A stretch of DNA of 14,361 nucleotides from JAOTYV01 sp041557595 (lineage in GTDB: Bacteria; Pseudomonadota; Alphaproteobacteria; UBA8366), in contig JBFFGE010000122.1 in NCBI GenBank assembly GCA_041557595.1, forward strand, positions 1 through 14,361. The letters run 5' to 3'. Shown in pieces: positions 1-7,199 of this stretch (the stretch's first letter is position 1; every line of letters starts with the position of its first letter). A program made the translations under genes and the position numbers. The notes beneath the pieces were generated by a model, which did no database searches, had not been told where the DNA came from, and was given only the letters and a program-made list of their open reading frames with translations.

Positions 1-443
1 CCTTTGGCCTGGAACGGGACCGTGTCGCAAAATCGACACTGTATTTCGTACGAAATCACGATGGCGAGCAGCAGATCCTTTCCGCTCGCCCCGGTCGCTT
101 CCGCCAGCGCCAACAGGGCCGGAATGTTGTCGGACGGATGCGCGGTGCTGGTCAGCAGATACGCGTCGCTCATGTCGAAATACCGCACCATTGCGCCATT
201 CACCAGCGCGGCAAGATCGGGTGTCGTGCGGGTCAAGGTGCCGAAAATCCGCGCCCGCGGGCCGTCCGAGACCGGGGCGGCGAGGCGCCGCGTCGCGCGT
301 GCGGTCGGCGCCAGAAATGCTGCCATGGCGCACCCCATACTGTCGATCAACCGGATCTTGGCTGCCTCGATCGTGGCGGGCGTGAGGTCGGAATAGGTGA
401 GGTCGTTGGCGAAGTTCACCAACCGCTCCGCGGTTTTATCCAT
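1..443 (-). CDS. MmgE/PrpD family protein (2-methylcitrate dehydratase-like), N-terminal part
   Basis: Open reading frame on the minus strand that begins with ATG at 443 and runs off the window, so only the first 147 residues are visible. The start reads MDKTAERLVNFANDLTYSDL, followed by a helical segment with RLIDSMGCAMAAF and then a stretch with VNGAMVRYFDMSDAYL. This arrangement (early IDSxGCAxA helix, then an NG-x-hydrophobic-x-R-x-x-DxxD segment) is typical of the MmgE/PrpD superfamily, whose characterised members dehydrate 2-methylcitrate (PrpD) or act on related hydroxy acids. AGGAG lies about 8 bases before the ATG, which supports the start. It is divergent from a PrpB/isocitrate-lyase-like gene, which fits a 2-methylcitrate-type role, but MmgE/PrpD paralogues are numerous and the substrate is not decided by sequence. 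The C-terminal half lies outside the window. Confidence 0.85.
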   Translation of the reverse strand, partial: MDKTAERLVNFANDLTYSDLTPATIEAAKIRLIDSMGCAMAAFLAPTARATRRLAAPVSDGPRARIFGTLTRTTPDLAALVNGAMVRYFDMSDAYLLTSTAHPSDNIPALLALAEATGASGKDLLLAIVISYEIQCRFCDTVPFQAK

Positions 444-590
444 GCGTATCGTGCTCCTGTAGGGTGAGCGGCATAACGGCCTGGGCTGTGCCAGCCTGCC
501 AATTGGACATATAAAGAGCGGGTCCCGGCACGTCCCGCCGGCCACACTACACCAGCAATCCAGCGACCTGCCAAGCCGACGGAGAGAACC
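444..590. promoter_or_regulatory. Divergent intergenic region between the PrpD-like and lyase genes
   Basis: The 147-bp gap between two divergent starts must hold both promoters and is the natural place for a shared operator. A TATAAA at 510-515 could be a plus-strand -10 box, but no convincing -35 box lies 16-18 bases before it, so the exact promoter is unproven. Ribosome binding sites are clear on both sides: AGGAG for the minus-strand gene and GGAGAG (581-586) for the plus-strand gene. Confidence 0.35.
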
Positions 591-1481
591 ATGAAAAATA
601 AAGCCGCCCAGTTTAAGGAATTGCTCGAAGCACCGGATATTCTCGTCGCGCCCGGCGTGTTCGATGGATTTAGCGCCCGCATCGTCGAAGCCGCGGGGTT
701 CAAGGCCGCCACGCTTACCGGCGCGGGCATCTCCGAAAGCCATCTCGGATGGGCGGACAAGGGCATCATGGGCTATGAGGAAAATCTCCGGGCGTGCCGA
801 TCGATTGCTTCCTGTAGCAGCCTGCCGATGCGTGCCGACGCGGACACCGGATATGGCAATGCCGTCAGCGTGTATTTTACCGTGCGCGGTTTCGAGGATG
901 CGGGACTCGCCGCAATCATGATCGAGGATCAGGTATGGCCCAAGCGGTGCGGCCACATGGCAGGCAAGTACGTCATCCCGGCCCATGAAATGGTGCAAAA
1001 GGTCAAGGCCGCGGTCGATGCGCGGCGCGATCCGAACTTCGTCATCATGGTGCGGACCGACGCGGCGGGCGTGGTTGGCGTCGACGACGCGATCGAGCGG
1101 CTCAACATGTACGCGGAAGCCGGCGCCGATGCGTTGTACGCGGACGCGCTGTTGTCGCTCGAGGATATCGAGCGTGTCGCGCGCGGCGTGCCCAAGCCCT
1201 ACGTCTGCAACATGGGCTTCGGGTTGCAGCATCGGCACACCACGCCGCTTGCCACTGCCAAGCAGTTGCAGGCGATGGGCGTTGCCATGGTGACCTATCC
1301 CCGCATGCTGACTTCCGCGGCGGTGCGCGGCATGTTGAATGCGGTCGCGGCGTTCAAGGACGGCATGTTTGCGGACAGCCCCGTCGAGCGGCCCGATCTG
1401 CAAGTGAATTTCGAGGAATTGAGCGCGCTGATGGGCTTGCCGGAACTCGACGCGCTGGAGGAAAAATACAAGGCCGATTGA
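591..1481 (+). CDS. Isocitrate lyase/PEP mutase family carbon-carbon lyase (methylisocitrate or dimethylmalate lyase-like)
   Basis: A 296-residue TIM-barrel enzyme of the ICL/PEPM superfamily. These enzymes bind Mg2+ and cleave or form bonds next to a 2-oxo or enolpyruvate carboxylate. Visible landmarks are APGVFDGFSAR (residues 20-30), TLTGAGISESHLG (41-53), the metal-binding RADADTGYGN (81-90) and EDQVWPKRCGHMAGK (112-126), which carries the catalytic cysteine C120 in a KRCGH motif. KRCGH marks the lyases; PEP phosphonomutases lack this cysteine. Length is close to that of PrpB-type methylisocitrate lyases (about 290-300). The motif continues HMAGK, whereas E. coli PrpB has HRPNK, so 2,3-dimethylmalate lyase or an oxaloacetate-decarboxylase-like function is equally possible. 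ATG 591 is preceded by GGAGAG. Divergent from the MmgE/PrpD gene, with which it may form one pathway. Confidence 0.88.
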   Translation: MKNKAAQFKELLEAPDILVAPGVFDGFSARIVEAAGFKAATLTGAGISESHLGWADKGIMGYEENLRACRSIASCSSLPMRADADTGYGNAVSVYFTVRGFEDAGLAAIMIEDQVWPKRCGHMAGKYVIPAHEMVQKVKAAVDARRDPNFVIMVRTDAAGVVGVDDAIERLNMYAEAGADALYADALLSLEDIERVARGVPKPYVCNMGFGLQHRHTTPLATAKQLQAMGVAMVTYPRMLTSAAVRGMLNAVAAFKDGMFADSPVERPDLQVNFEELSALMGLPELDALEEKYKAD

Positions 1482-1521
1482 GGTTGGCCGGCGATTCCCG
1501 GCGGCGATTCCGGCGGCGCTG

Positions 1522-2805
1522 TCAGGCGGCGTTCTGATTGCTGCTGGCCTTGGCCGCAGTGGCAATCGGCAATTCGATCTGTACGGAGGTGCCGCGGCCC
1601 TTCAAGCTGCGCAATTCCATTTCGCCGCCCATCATCTCGACGAGCTTCTTGGCGATCGGCAGTCCGAGCCCCGATCCTTCCTCGTTGCCGCGCGGAATGC
1701 GGTGATAGGGCTTCATCACCGAATGCAGGTCTTCCGCGGTCATGCCGACGCCTGTATCCGAGACGACGAGGACCAGCACACCTTTTTCCTCGTTGCGCCT
1801 GGCGGAAAGCAGGACGCGACCCTTGGCGGGCGTATATTTGATCGCGTTGGTAAGGAGGTTGACCATCACCTGCCGAAGCTTGCCCTTGTCGGTTTCTATG
1901 ATGGGCAGATCGGGCTCGATCTGGACGTCGAGTAGGACACCGGCCTTGTCCGCCACGGTTTCCAGGATTTTGGAAGTTTCCTCGATGACACCGCCGACAT
2001 TGACCTTTTCCACATTCATCGCCTCGGCGCCGGCTTCGATCCGCGACATGCTCAAGCGGTTGTCCATGATGCCGAGCAGGTGCTGTCCGGCCTGGTGAAT
2101 GTTGTTGGCGTATTCCTTGTATTTTTCGATGCCGATGGGACCGAAGGTTTCGAGCCGGATGGCGTCGGACATGCCGCAGATGGCGTTCAACGGCGTGCGC
2201 AGCTCGTGATTGGTTTCGGCAAAATAATCGATGCGGGCGCGGTTCTCTCCGTGCACCGAATTCAACTCGTCGCTCAGTCGCTTTTCCGTCGCCTTGAGCA
2301 GATTGAGCGCGGTATTCATCCGATTGGTGCGCCGGTCGACGACCGACTGCAGCGCGCGGGATTCGAACTCCGCCGCAAGCACCCGGGCCTGCAGTTCCAC
2401 CCGACGTAAAAAGAACGCCGGAACCAAAGGGCGCGCCACGCAATCGGCAGCGCCCTGTTGCAAGGCGCGGAGGCAGGCGTCGGTATCGGTCGGATCGGTC
2501 ATCGCGAGGATTGCGATGTCACGGCAGGCTCGGCCGACGGAAATCGCGTCGAGGAACTCCCGGTCTTCCAGAAAATGCGCCTCGGCGACGATCGCCAGCG
2601 GCGCCGTTTGCTCCGCGGTCATCCGGGCGGCGGTCCCGGCCGCATCGCCGACCGTGGCGACATGCGCGAAACCGGCATCCGTCAGAATAGCGCCCGCATG
2701 CGCCGCGACGGCGCCGTCCGAGTCCAGCACAAGGATGGCCGTTTCCCGGGTCTGGTCGCCGCAATGCCGTGGGTTCGGCGCGTCTTTGAATTCGTTAATC
2801 GCCAT
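1522..2805 (-). CDS. Soluble hybrid histidine kinase with degenerate N-terminal receiver (kinase A)
   Basis: A 427-residue protein without membrane segments. Residues 22-135 fold like a response-regulator receiver (AILVLDSD, then ILAMTDPTD, then ARPLVP). The strand-3 phosphoacceptor aspartate is replaced (AIVAEAHF) and the switch lysine is arginine, so it is probably not phosphorylated. A helical linker (136-190) leads to the HisKA H-box YFAETNHELRTPLNAI with phosphoacceptor H200. The HATPase_c domain has an N-box (NLLTNAIKYT, N320), a G1 box (DTGVG, 350-354) and a G2 box (GSGLGL, 377-382), all intact. It resembles the core of PdhS/DivJ-type kinases of Alphaproteobacteria. ATG 2805 was chosen because the receiver-like region starts just after it. 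A GTG at 2856 is in frame but adds residues unlike the family, and neither start has a good Shine-Dalgarno sequence. It lies 135 bp downstream of its H-box-less paralogue on the same strand, so the two may be co-transcribed. Confidence 0.85.
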   Translation of the reverse strand: MAINEFKDAPNPRHCGDQTRETAILVLDSDGAVAAHAGAILTDAGFAHVATVGDAAGTAARMTAEQTAPLAIVAEAHFLEDREFLDAISVGRACRDIAILAMTDPTDTDACLRALQQGAADCVARPLVPAFFLRRVELQARVLAAEFESRALQSVVDRRTNRMNTALNLLKATEKRLSDELNSVHGENRARIDYFAETNHELRTPLNAICGMSDAIRLETFGPIGIEKYKEYANNIHQAGQHLLGIMDNRLSMSRIEAGAEAMNVEKVNVGGVIEETSKILETVADKAGVLLDVQIEPDLPIIETDKGKLRQVMVNLLTNAIKYTPAKGRVLLSARRNEEKGVLVLVVSDTGVGMTAEDLHSVMKPYHRIPRGNEEGSGLGLPIAKKLVEMMGGEMELRSLKGRGTSVQIELPIATAAKASSNQNAA

Positions 2806-2940
2806 TAAGTTGTCAATTGAACAATATACCACTTCCCCGTGTAGCGTAGGCCGCACTGGTTAAGAATGGCTTACTTTGGCGGTTCGTGTCGGCGGTGGTT
2901 TTTCTTGAGGCGTGCGATAAGACGCCGGCCGGTCCGGGGA

Positions 2941-4101
2941 TCAAGCGGCGTTCTGGGCAATCCGCGTCATGCCGGGAATGGTCATGGGCAACTCGATCTT
3001 TACCGAGGCGCCGCGCCCTTTCATGGTGTGCACTTCAATCGTGCCGCCCATCATTTCCACAAGTTTCCGGGTGATTGGCAGGCCCACGCCGGGCCCGTTG
3101 TTTTGCGGCCCGTCCTGCGTCCGTCCCATATAGCTGTGCAGATCCTCCGCCGTCAGGCCGATGCCGACGTCCCGACCCAACAGGACCAGCACGCCCTTTT
3201 CTTCGTTTCGTTTGGCGCTCAGCAGGACCCGGCCCTTTGCCGGGGTGGATTTGATCGAGTTGGAGATCAAATCCACCATCACCTGACGGAGCTTTTCCTG
3301 ATCGGTTTCGATGATCGGCAAATCCGGTTCGATCCGGACGTCGAGAGCGATATCCCCTTTCTTGGCAAGCGCACCGAACATTTCGGAGGTTTCGGAGATG
3401 ACGCCGCCGACATTGACCTCCGCGATCTTCAATTTCAGCGGCGTGTTGTCTTCATGGTCGTCCTCCACCGGAGGTGCGGCCGGTGGAACTTCGGCGTCGG
3501 CCCTGCTGTTGGAGGCAGCGGTGGCTGTATCCGGCGCGGTATCCTCGTTCATGGAAAGACCGGCGGGCACAAGATATTTTTCCAGAGACCGCAGCAAGTC
3601 CAAGGCCGCATCCATGCGCACGGTCCTTTGGTCGAGCGTCGATTGAAGGGTTCGAAGCTCACGTCGGATCGCGATCGAGTTCGATTGCAACTCTACGCGA
3701 TGCAGCAGCGCCTCGGCGGTGCAGGGCCGCTGGATATAGTCGTCGGCGCCAATAAGGTTATGGGGATCGAAGGACTCCGGATCCGCGACATCCACAACCG
3801 CAATCGCCGTTGCGTTGTAATCGGGCGTGCTTGTCTTGAGATGGGCGAACTGGGCGAGACAGTCGATGCCGCCGGACTCGCCGCCGGCCACGATAAGCTC
3901 CGGCCGGCTCTTCGCGATGCGCTCGATCAGCATATGCGGATTCGTGAGCGTTTCGACGCGGCCATACCCGCCATCGATCAATATCTTGAGGATGGCGCTG
4001 AGCCGATTCGCATTCCCGTCGACGACAAGAATGTGCATATCCCTGTCGACAGCGTGAGATTGCCCGGGGGGCGACGCGGCGGATTGTCGGATGAGCGCCA
4101 T
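2941..4101 (-). CDS. Receiver-like plus HATPase protein lacking the H-box domain (kinase A paralogue, kinase B)
   Basis: A 386-residue soluble paralogue of the neighbouring kinase. Residues 22-135 are receiver-like (MHILVVDGN), but the phosphoacceptor position reads LIVAGGESGG with no aspartate, and the usual KP is RP (125-126). The helix QSTLDQRTVRMDAALDLLRSLEK (about 153-175) aligns with kinase A. Then the H-box domain is missing: residues 180-222 are an Ala/Pro/Asp/Glu-rich linker (PPAAPPVEDDHEDN). From 227 (AEVNVGGVI) it matches kinase A again through the HATPase_c domain: N-box with N281, a D where kinase A has the first N (D277), DVGIG (311-315) and an altered GPGVGL (336-341). The F-box/ATP-lid region is unlike kinase A. 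Both proteins end in QNAA, a sign of tandem duplication. ATP binding is possible; histidine autophosphorylation in cis is not. The start is uncertain: ATG 4101 (used), TTG 4113, or ATG 4038, which has AGGG just upstream. Confidence 0.82.
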   Translation of the reverse strand: MALIRQSAASPPGQSHAVDRDMHILVVDGNANRLSAILKILIDGGYGRVETLTNPHMLIERIAKSRPELIVAGGESGGIDCLAQFAHLKTSTPDYNATAIAVVDVADPESFDPHNLIGADDYIQRPCTAEALLHRVELQSNSIAIRRELRTLQSTLDQRTVRMDAALDLLRSLEKYLVPAGLSMNEDTAPDTATAASNSRADAEVPPAAPPVEDDHEDNTPLKLKIAEVNVGGVISETSEMFGALAKKGDIALDVRIEPDLPIIETDQEKLRQVMVDLISNSIKSTPAKGRVLLSAKRNEEKGVLVLLGRDVGIGLTAEDLHSYMGRTQDGPQNNGPGVGLPITRKLVEMMGGTIEVHTMKGRGASVKIELPMTIPGMTRIAQNAA

Positions 4102-4280
4102 GGGCTCGTTCAATTTCTGCGATTATTCGGGCGTTTATCCTATTCTACGGTGGTTAACATCGGCTTACCCGTTTCGGTTGCGGGCGCTAAGTGATTGAGA
4201 AAAACACAGACTATGGCGGGATCATAGGGCGATCGCGGGGCCGGATGGGAGACTGCCGGCGTTTCACGCCCATCCTGACG

Positions 4281-4320
4281 GGAAAACCCCGGTTCCTCGG
4301 TCAACCCGTAAAGGGGTTCC
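4281..4320 (-). terminator. Possible intrinsic terminator after the luciferase-like oxidoreductase gene
   Basis: Read on the minus strand, GGAACCCC is followed about 22 bases later by GGGGTTTTCC. This gives a 6-bp AACCCC/GGGGTT stem running into a short T run, about 45 bases after the stop codon of the gene ending at 4366. The loop is long and the T run only four bases, so the call is tentative. The rest of 4102-4365 shows no convincing gene. Confidence 0.3.
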
Positions 4321-4365
4321 GCCAAAGTCCGCGAGAAATTGCGCTTGCCCACGGCACGCCGCGCG

Positions 4366-5412
4366 TCACCAGCCGGTCTTGTACCCTTCGAACCGGGTCG
4401 GGATGCGGCGGATATCCTGGATCAGGTCGGGCGTCAGCTTGGGGTCGACATCCGACGACATGCTGGCGTTCAGCGTGTCGGAAATGCCGCCGAACCGGGC
4501 CTCGACCGCCTTTGCGATGACGTCGTGCTTGCCGACGGCGGCGAACAGGCGGACCACGTCGTCGGGCACCTCGGCCGCCATTTTGTTCCATTCGCCGCGC
4601 TTCGACATTTCGTGCAGCTTCATGCCGAGGTCGAGTTGGTCGTGCACTTCCCAGACCGGGAAGTAGCTGCGGGTCGAGCCGTAGAAGGCGACCCGGTAGC
4701 GCACCCATTCGAACAGGTTGTCCAGGGTCTCGTCATCCGGACCGGTGACGATATAGCCGCCGCCGGCGATCTCGAAATTCTCGCGCCGCGCGCCGCTCCT
4801 GGCCATGCCTTCCTCGAGCCGCGCCATCACGACGTCCTCCAGGTAGCGCCGGGTGCAGAACGGGTGCAGGCGGACGCCGTCGCAGACCCGGCCCGCCATT
4901 CGCAGCATGGCGGGTCCGACGGCGGCGATGGTGACCGGCACCGGCGGCAGGCCGTTCGGGGCCGGCTCGAAATTCGGCGTCATCAGCGTGAAGCGGTAGT
5001 GCTCGCCCTCGTAGTTGAGCTTTTCGCCCTTTTCCCAACAGCGCCAGATCGCCCGCATGGCCTCGACATATTCGCGGAGCCGGGGCACCGGCGGGCTCCA
5101 GGGCACGCTGAAGCGGCGTTCGTTGTGGCCCTTCACCTGCGAGCCCAACCCCAGCACGAAACGCCCGTTCGAGCCGGTTTGCAGGTCGTGCGCCGCGGCG
5201 GCGACCACCATCGGGCTGCGCGCGAAGGCGATCGCGATGCCGGTGGTCAGCTCGATCCTCTCGGTCGTCGTGGCCGCCACCGCCAGCGGCAGGAAGGGTT
5301 CGTGCTTGTTCTCCATAGTCACGAGGCCGTCATAGCCGGCCGCCTCGATCGCGGCGGCGTCGGCGCCGGCGGATCGCAGATTTTCTTGCGGAAGAATGGT
5401 GAGAACGCGCAT
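4366..5412 (-). CDS. LLM-class (luciferase-like, F420/FMN-dependent) oxidoreductase
   Basis: A 348-residue bacterial-luciferase-like TIM barrel. It reads MRVLTILPQENLRSAGADAA at the start, then AAGYDGLVTMENKHEPFLPLA (24-44), TTERIELTTGIAIAFARSPM (49-68), a segment at 71-92 with LQTGSNGRFVLGLGSQV, and a C-terminal SDTLNASMSS. The order AAGYDGL, then TGIxxAFxRSP, then GRFxLGLGSQVKxHxxRRF is that of the F420-dependent class including the MSMEG_2256-type subfamily. Such enzymes pass hydride between reduced flavin or F420 and an organic substrate, in the cytoplasm. Whether this host uses F420 or FMN cannot be read here. ATG 5412 has GGAG about 13 bases upstream, a rather long spacing. It diverges from the aldolase operon across 173 bp. 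The substrate is unknown. Confidence 0.87.
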   Translation of the reverse strand: MRVLTILPQENLRSAGADAAAIEAAGYDGLVTMENKHEPFLPLAVAATTTERIELTTGIAIAFARSPMVVAAAAHDLQTGSNGRFVLGLGSQVKGHNERRFSVPWSPPVPRLREYVEAMRAIWRCWEKGEKLNYEGEHYRFTLMTPNFEPAPNGLPPVPVTIAAVGPAMLRMAGRVCDGVRLHPFCTRRYLEDVVMARLEEGMARSGARRENFEIAGGGYIVTGPDDETLDNLFEWVRYRVAFYGSTRSYFPVWEVHDQLDLGMKLHEMSKRGEWNKMAAEVPDDVVRLFAAVGKHDVIAKAVEARFGGISDTLNASMSSDVDPKLTPDLIQDIRRIPTRFEGYKTGW

Positions 5413-5498
5413 GAATCGGGGACTCCGGGCTGGGTTCCAGAGGATTTATCGGCGAAAGGACGTATTTGAGCAACCCGACTCGCGCTGGAAAATTGCTG

Positions 5499-5507
5499 TG
5501 CTATAAT
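5499..5507 (+). promoter_or_regulatory. Extended -10 promoter of the aldolase operon
   Basis: TGCTATAAT at 5499-5507 is a perfect TGnTATAAT extended -10 element in the 173-bp gap between two divergent genes. There is no good -35 box 16-18 bases upstream, as is usual for extended -10 promoters. It predicts a start near 5514 and a leader of about 70 bases to ATG 5586. A small CGGGT-CAA-ACCCG hairpin (5515-5527) followed by a C-rich run and TTTTT (5537-5541) would sit at the very start of that leader. Confidence 0.55.
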
Positions 5508-5585
5508 CCCGTGACGGGTCAAACCCGACCCACCCCTTTTTCACGTCCCGCCGTTTTCAGCATCTGTTTCAAGGGAGAGACGCCC

Positions 5586-6377
5586 ATGTCCGCCGCTGTC
5601 CAATCTATGCCGCATCCCAATGATATCCCCTCCATGAAAGACAAGGTTTCGCCGGAGGAATGGCAGTCCCGCGTCGATCTGGCGGCCTGCTACCGGCTGA
5701 TCGATTTCTACGGAATGTCCGATTTGACCGGAACCCATATCTCCGCCCGCGTGCCCGGCGAGGAAAACGCCTTTCTGATCAATCCCTACGGCCTGTTCTT
5801 CGAGGAGATTACCGCGTCCAGCCTGATCAAGGTGGATATCGACGGCGAGGTGTTGAGCGAGTCCGACTATCCGGTCAACGCGGCGGGCTATACGATCCAC
5901 AGCGCGGTGCACGCCGCGCGGCACGATGTGGAATGCGTGCTGCACACCCATACGCGGGCCGGCATGGCCGTCTCGGCGCTGGAATGCGGCATGCTGCCGA
6001 TGTCGCAGCACTCCGCGCGCTTCATCGACAATATCGGCTATCACGACTATGAGGGCGTGGCGACCAATCTGGACGAGCGCGAGCGGCTGGTGCGCGACCT
6101 CGGCGAGACGGCGATGGCGCTGATCCTGCACAATCACGGGCTGCTGACCTGCGGCTACAACATCCCGCACGCCTTCTGGATGATGCACAAGCTGGAGCGG
6201 GCCTGTCAGGCGCAGATCGACGGCATGGCCGCCGGAACGAAAACCATCGAAATCGCGCTGACCGTGCAGGAAAGCACCAAGAACCAGTTCAAGGGCAAGG
6301 GCACCAAGAACGCCGATCTTGGTTGGGCGGGCCATCTGCGCCGCCTCGACAAGCTCGACCCGAGCTACAAGCATTGA
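5586..6377 (+). CDS. Class II aldolase/adducin family protein (first of a tandem pair)
   Basis: A 263-residue class II (zinc-dependent) aldolase/adducin-head protein. The zinc-ligand pattern is visible: HTHT with H120 and H122, and NHG with H184. An acidic pair E73/E74 in YGLFFEEITASSLIKVD supplies the candidate catalytic glutamate. Other landmarks are LTGTHISARVPG (47-58) and YHDYEGVATNLDERERL (152-168). Family members cleave or decarboxylate small phosphorylated or hydroxylated sugars and acids, and some are non-catalytic; the substrate here is not evident. The reading frame opens upstream at 5466, but ATG 5586 is the start because GGGAGAG sits 7-13 bases before it and the family homology begins soon after. 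The next gene, a close paralogue, begins 18 bp after the stop, so they are one operon. A 534-codon open frame on the opposite strand across both genes is a GC-bias shadow. Confidence 0.88.
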   Translation: MSAAVQSMPHPNDIPSMKDKVSPEEWQSRVDLAACYRLIDFYGMSDLTGTHISARVPGEENAFLINPYGLFFEEITASSLIKVDIDGEVLSESDYPVNAAGYTIHSAVHAARHDVECVLHTHTRAGMAVSALECGMLPMSQHSARFIDNIGYHDYEGVATNLDERERLVRDLGETAMALILHNHGLLTCGYNIPHAFWMMHKLERACQAQIDGMAAGTKTIEIALTVQESTKNQFKGKGTKNADLGWAGHLRRLDKLDPSYKH

Positions 6378-6395
6378 TCCGGAAAGGATAGAAAA

Positions 6396-7148
6396 ATGGC
6401 TGTTCGCGACACCGTAACACCGGAAGAATGGGAGACCCGCGTCGATCTCGCGGCCTGCTACCGGTTGCTCGACTACTACGACATGTCCGACCTGATCGGC
6501 ACTCATATCTCCGCACGTGTCCCGGGGGAGGAAGGCGCTTTTCTGCTCAACCCCTACGGCATGTATTTCGACGAGATCACGGCGTCGAGCCTGATCAAGG
6601 TGAATTTCGACGGCGACGTATTGACCGAAAATTCGGAATACCAGCTCAATGCCGCGGGCTTCACGATTCACAGCGCCGTGCTTGAAGGGCGGCCGGACGT
6701 GCAATGCTCGCTGCACACCCATACGCGGGCGGGTATCGCCGTCTCGACCATGGATTGCGGCCTGCTGCCGCTGACCCAGCATTCGATGCGGTTCTACAAG
6801 TCGATCTCCTATCACGACTACGAAGGCGTCGCGACGAACCTCGACGAACGCCAGCGGCTGCAACGCGATCTGGGTCCGGAAAATCAGGCGATGATCCTCC
6901 GGAACCACGGTCTGCTGGCCTGCGGACGCAGCGTGTCGGAGGCATTCTGGCTGAACTTCCGTCTGGAGAAATCCTGCCAGGCACAGGTCGATGCGATGTC
7001 GACGGGCGCCGAGCTGAAACTCGTCCCGGATTCGGTTTCCGAGCATACGCTGGGCCAGATGCAGGCCGGCGGCACCAGGTTCGGCGACATCGGCTGGCCC
7101 GGCCATCTGCGCCGGCTCGACCGGATGGATCCCAGCTACAAGCATTGA
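6396..7148 (+). CDS. Class II aldolase/adducin family protein (second of a tandem pair)
   Basis: A 250-residue paralogue of the preceding gene. They share TPEEW/SPEEW, a long identical core through RVDLAACYRL, GTHISARVPGEE, the NPYG..F-acidic-EITASSLIKV block, HTHTRAG, YHDYEGVATNLDER and the C-terminal DPSYKH. Zinc ligands are H107 and H109 (HTHT) and H171 (NHG). The acidic pair is D59/E60 where the first copy has E73/E74. The N-terminus is shorter by about 14 residues and the C-terminal 40 residues before the shared tail diverge, so specificity may differ. ATG 6396 follows AAGGATAG. Two retained paralogues 18 bp apart suggest either a hetero-oligomer or two related substrates; this is inference. 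Confidence 0.88.
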   Translation: MAVRDTVTPEEWETRVDLAACYRLLDYYDMSDLIGTHISARVPGEEGAFLLNPYGMYFDEITASSLIKVNFDGDVLTENSEYQLNAAGFTIHSAVLEGRPDVQCSLHTHTRAGIAVSTMDCGLLPLTQHSMRFYKSISYHDYEGVATNLDERQRLQRDLGPENQAMILRNHGLLACGRSVSEAFWLNFRLEKSCQAQVDAMSTGAELKLVPDSVSEHTLGQMQAGGTRFGDIGWPGHLRRLDRMDPSYKH

Positions 7149-7199
7149 GGCGTAGGAGAGCTTGCCGGTGCCTGGAACTTGTCCCGCACTTAGCCCCGC

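Noticed and set aside
416..769. 117-codon minus-strand frame across the divergent promoter region
   Set aside because: It overlaps the start of the PrpD-like gene, the promoter gap and the first part of the lyase gene, and lacks a ribosome binding site or domain.
1482..1521. Short direct repeat GGCGATTCC and GCCGG/CCGGC hairpin between convergent genes, as a bidirectional terminator
   Set aside because: The stem is only 5 bp, there is no T run on either strand, and such motifs arise readily in this GC-rich spacer.
2866..4194. 442-codon open frame on the plus strand opposite kinase B
   Set aside because: It is antisense to a gene with clear receiver and HATPase motifs, is rich in His, Arg, Gly and Pro with no recognisable domain, and is explained by GC-biased third positions of the minus-strand gene.
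4140..4352. 70-codon minus-strand frame between kinase B and the oxidoreductase
   Set aside because: No ribosome binding site, no recognisable motif, and it overlaps the candidate terminator. It is most likely non-coding spacer.
5541..7145. 534-codon open frame on the minus strand opposite both aldolases
   Set aside because: Shadow of two genes in the same phase. Its internal repetition simply mirrors the aldolase duplication, and it shows no domain of its own.
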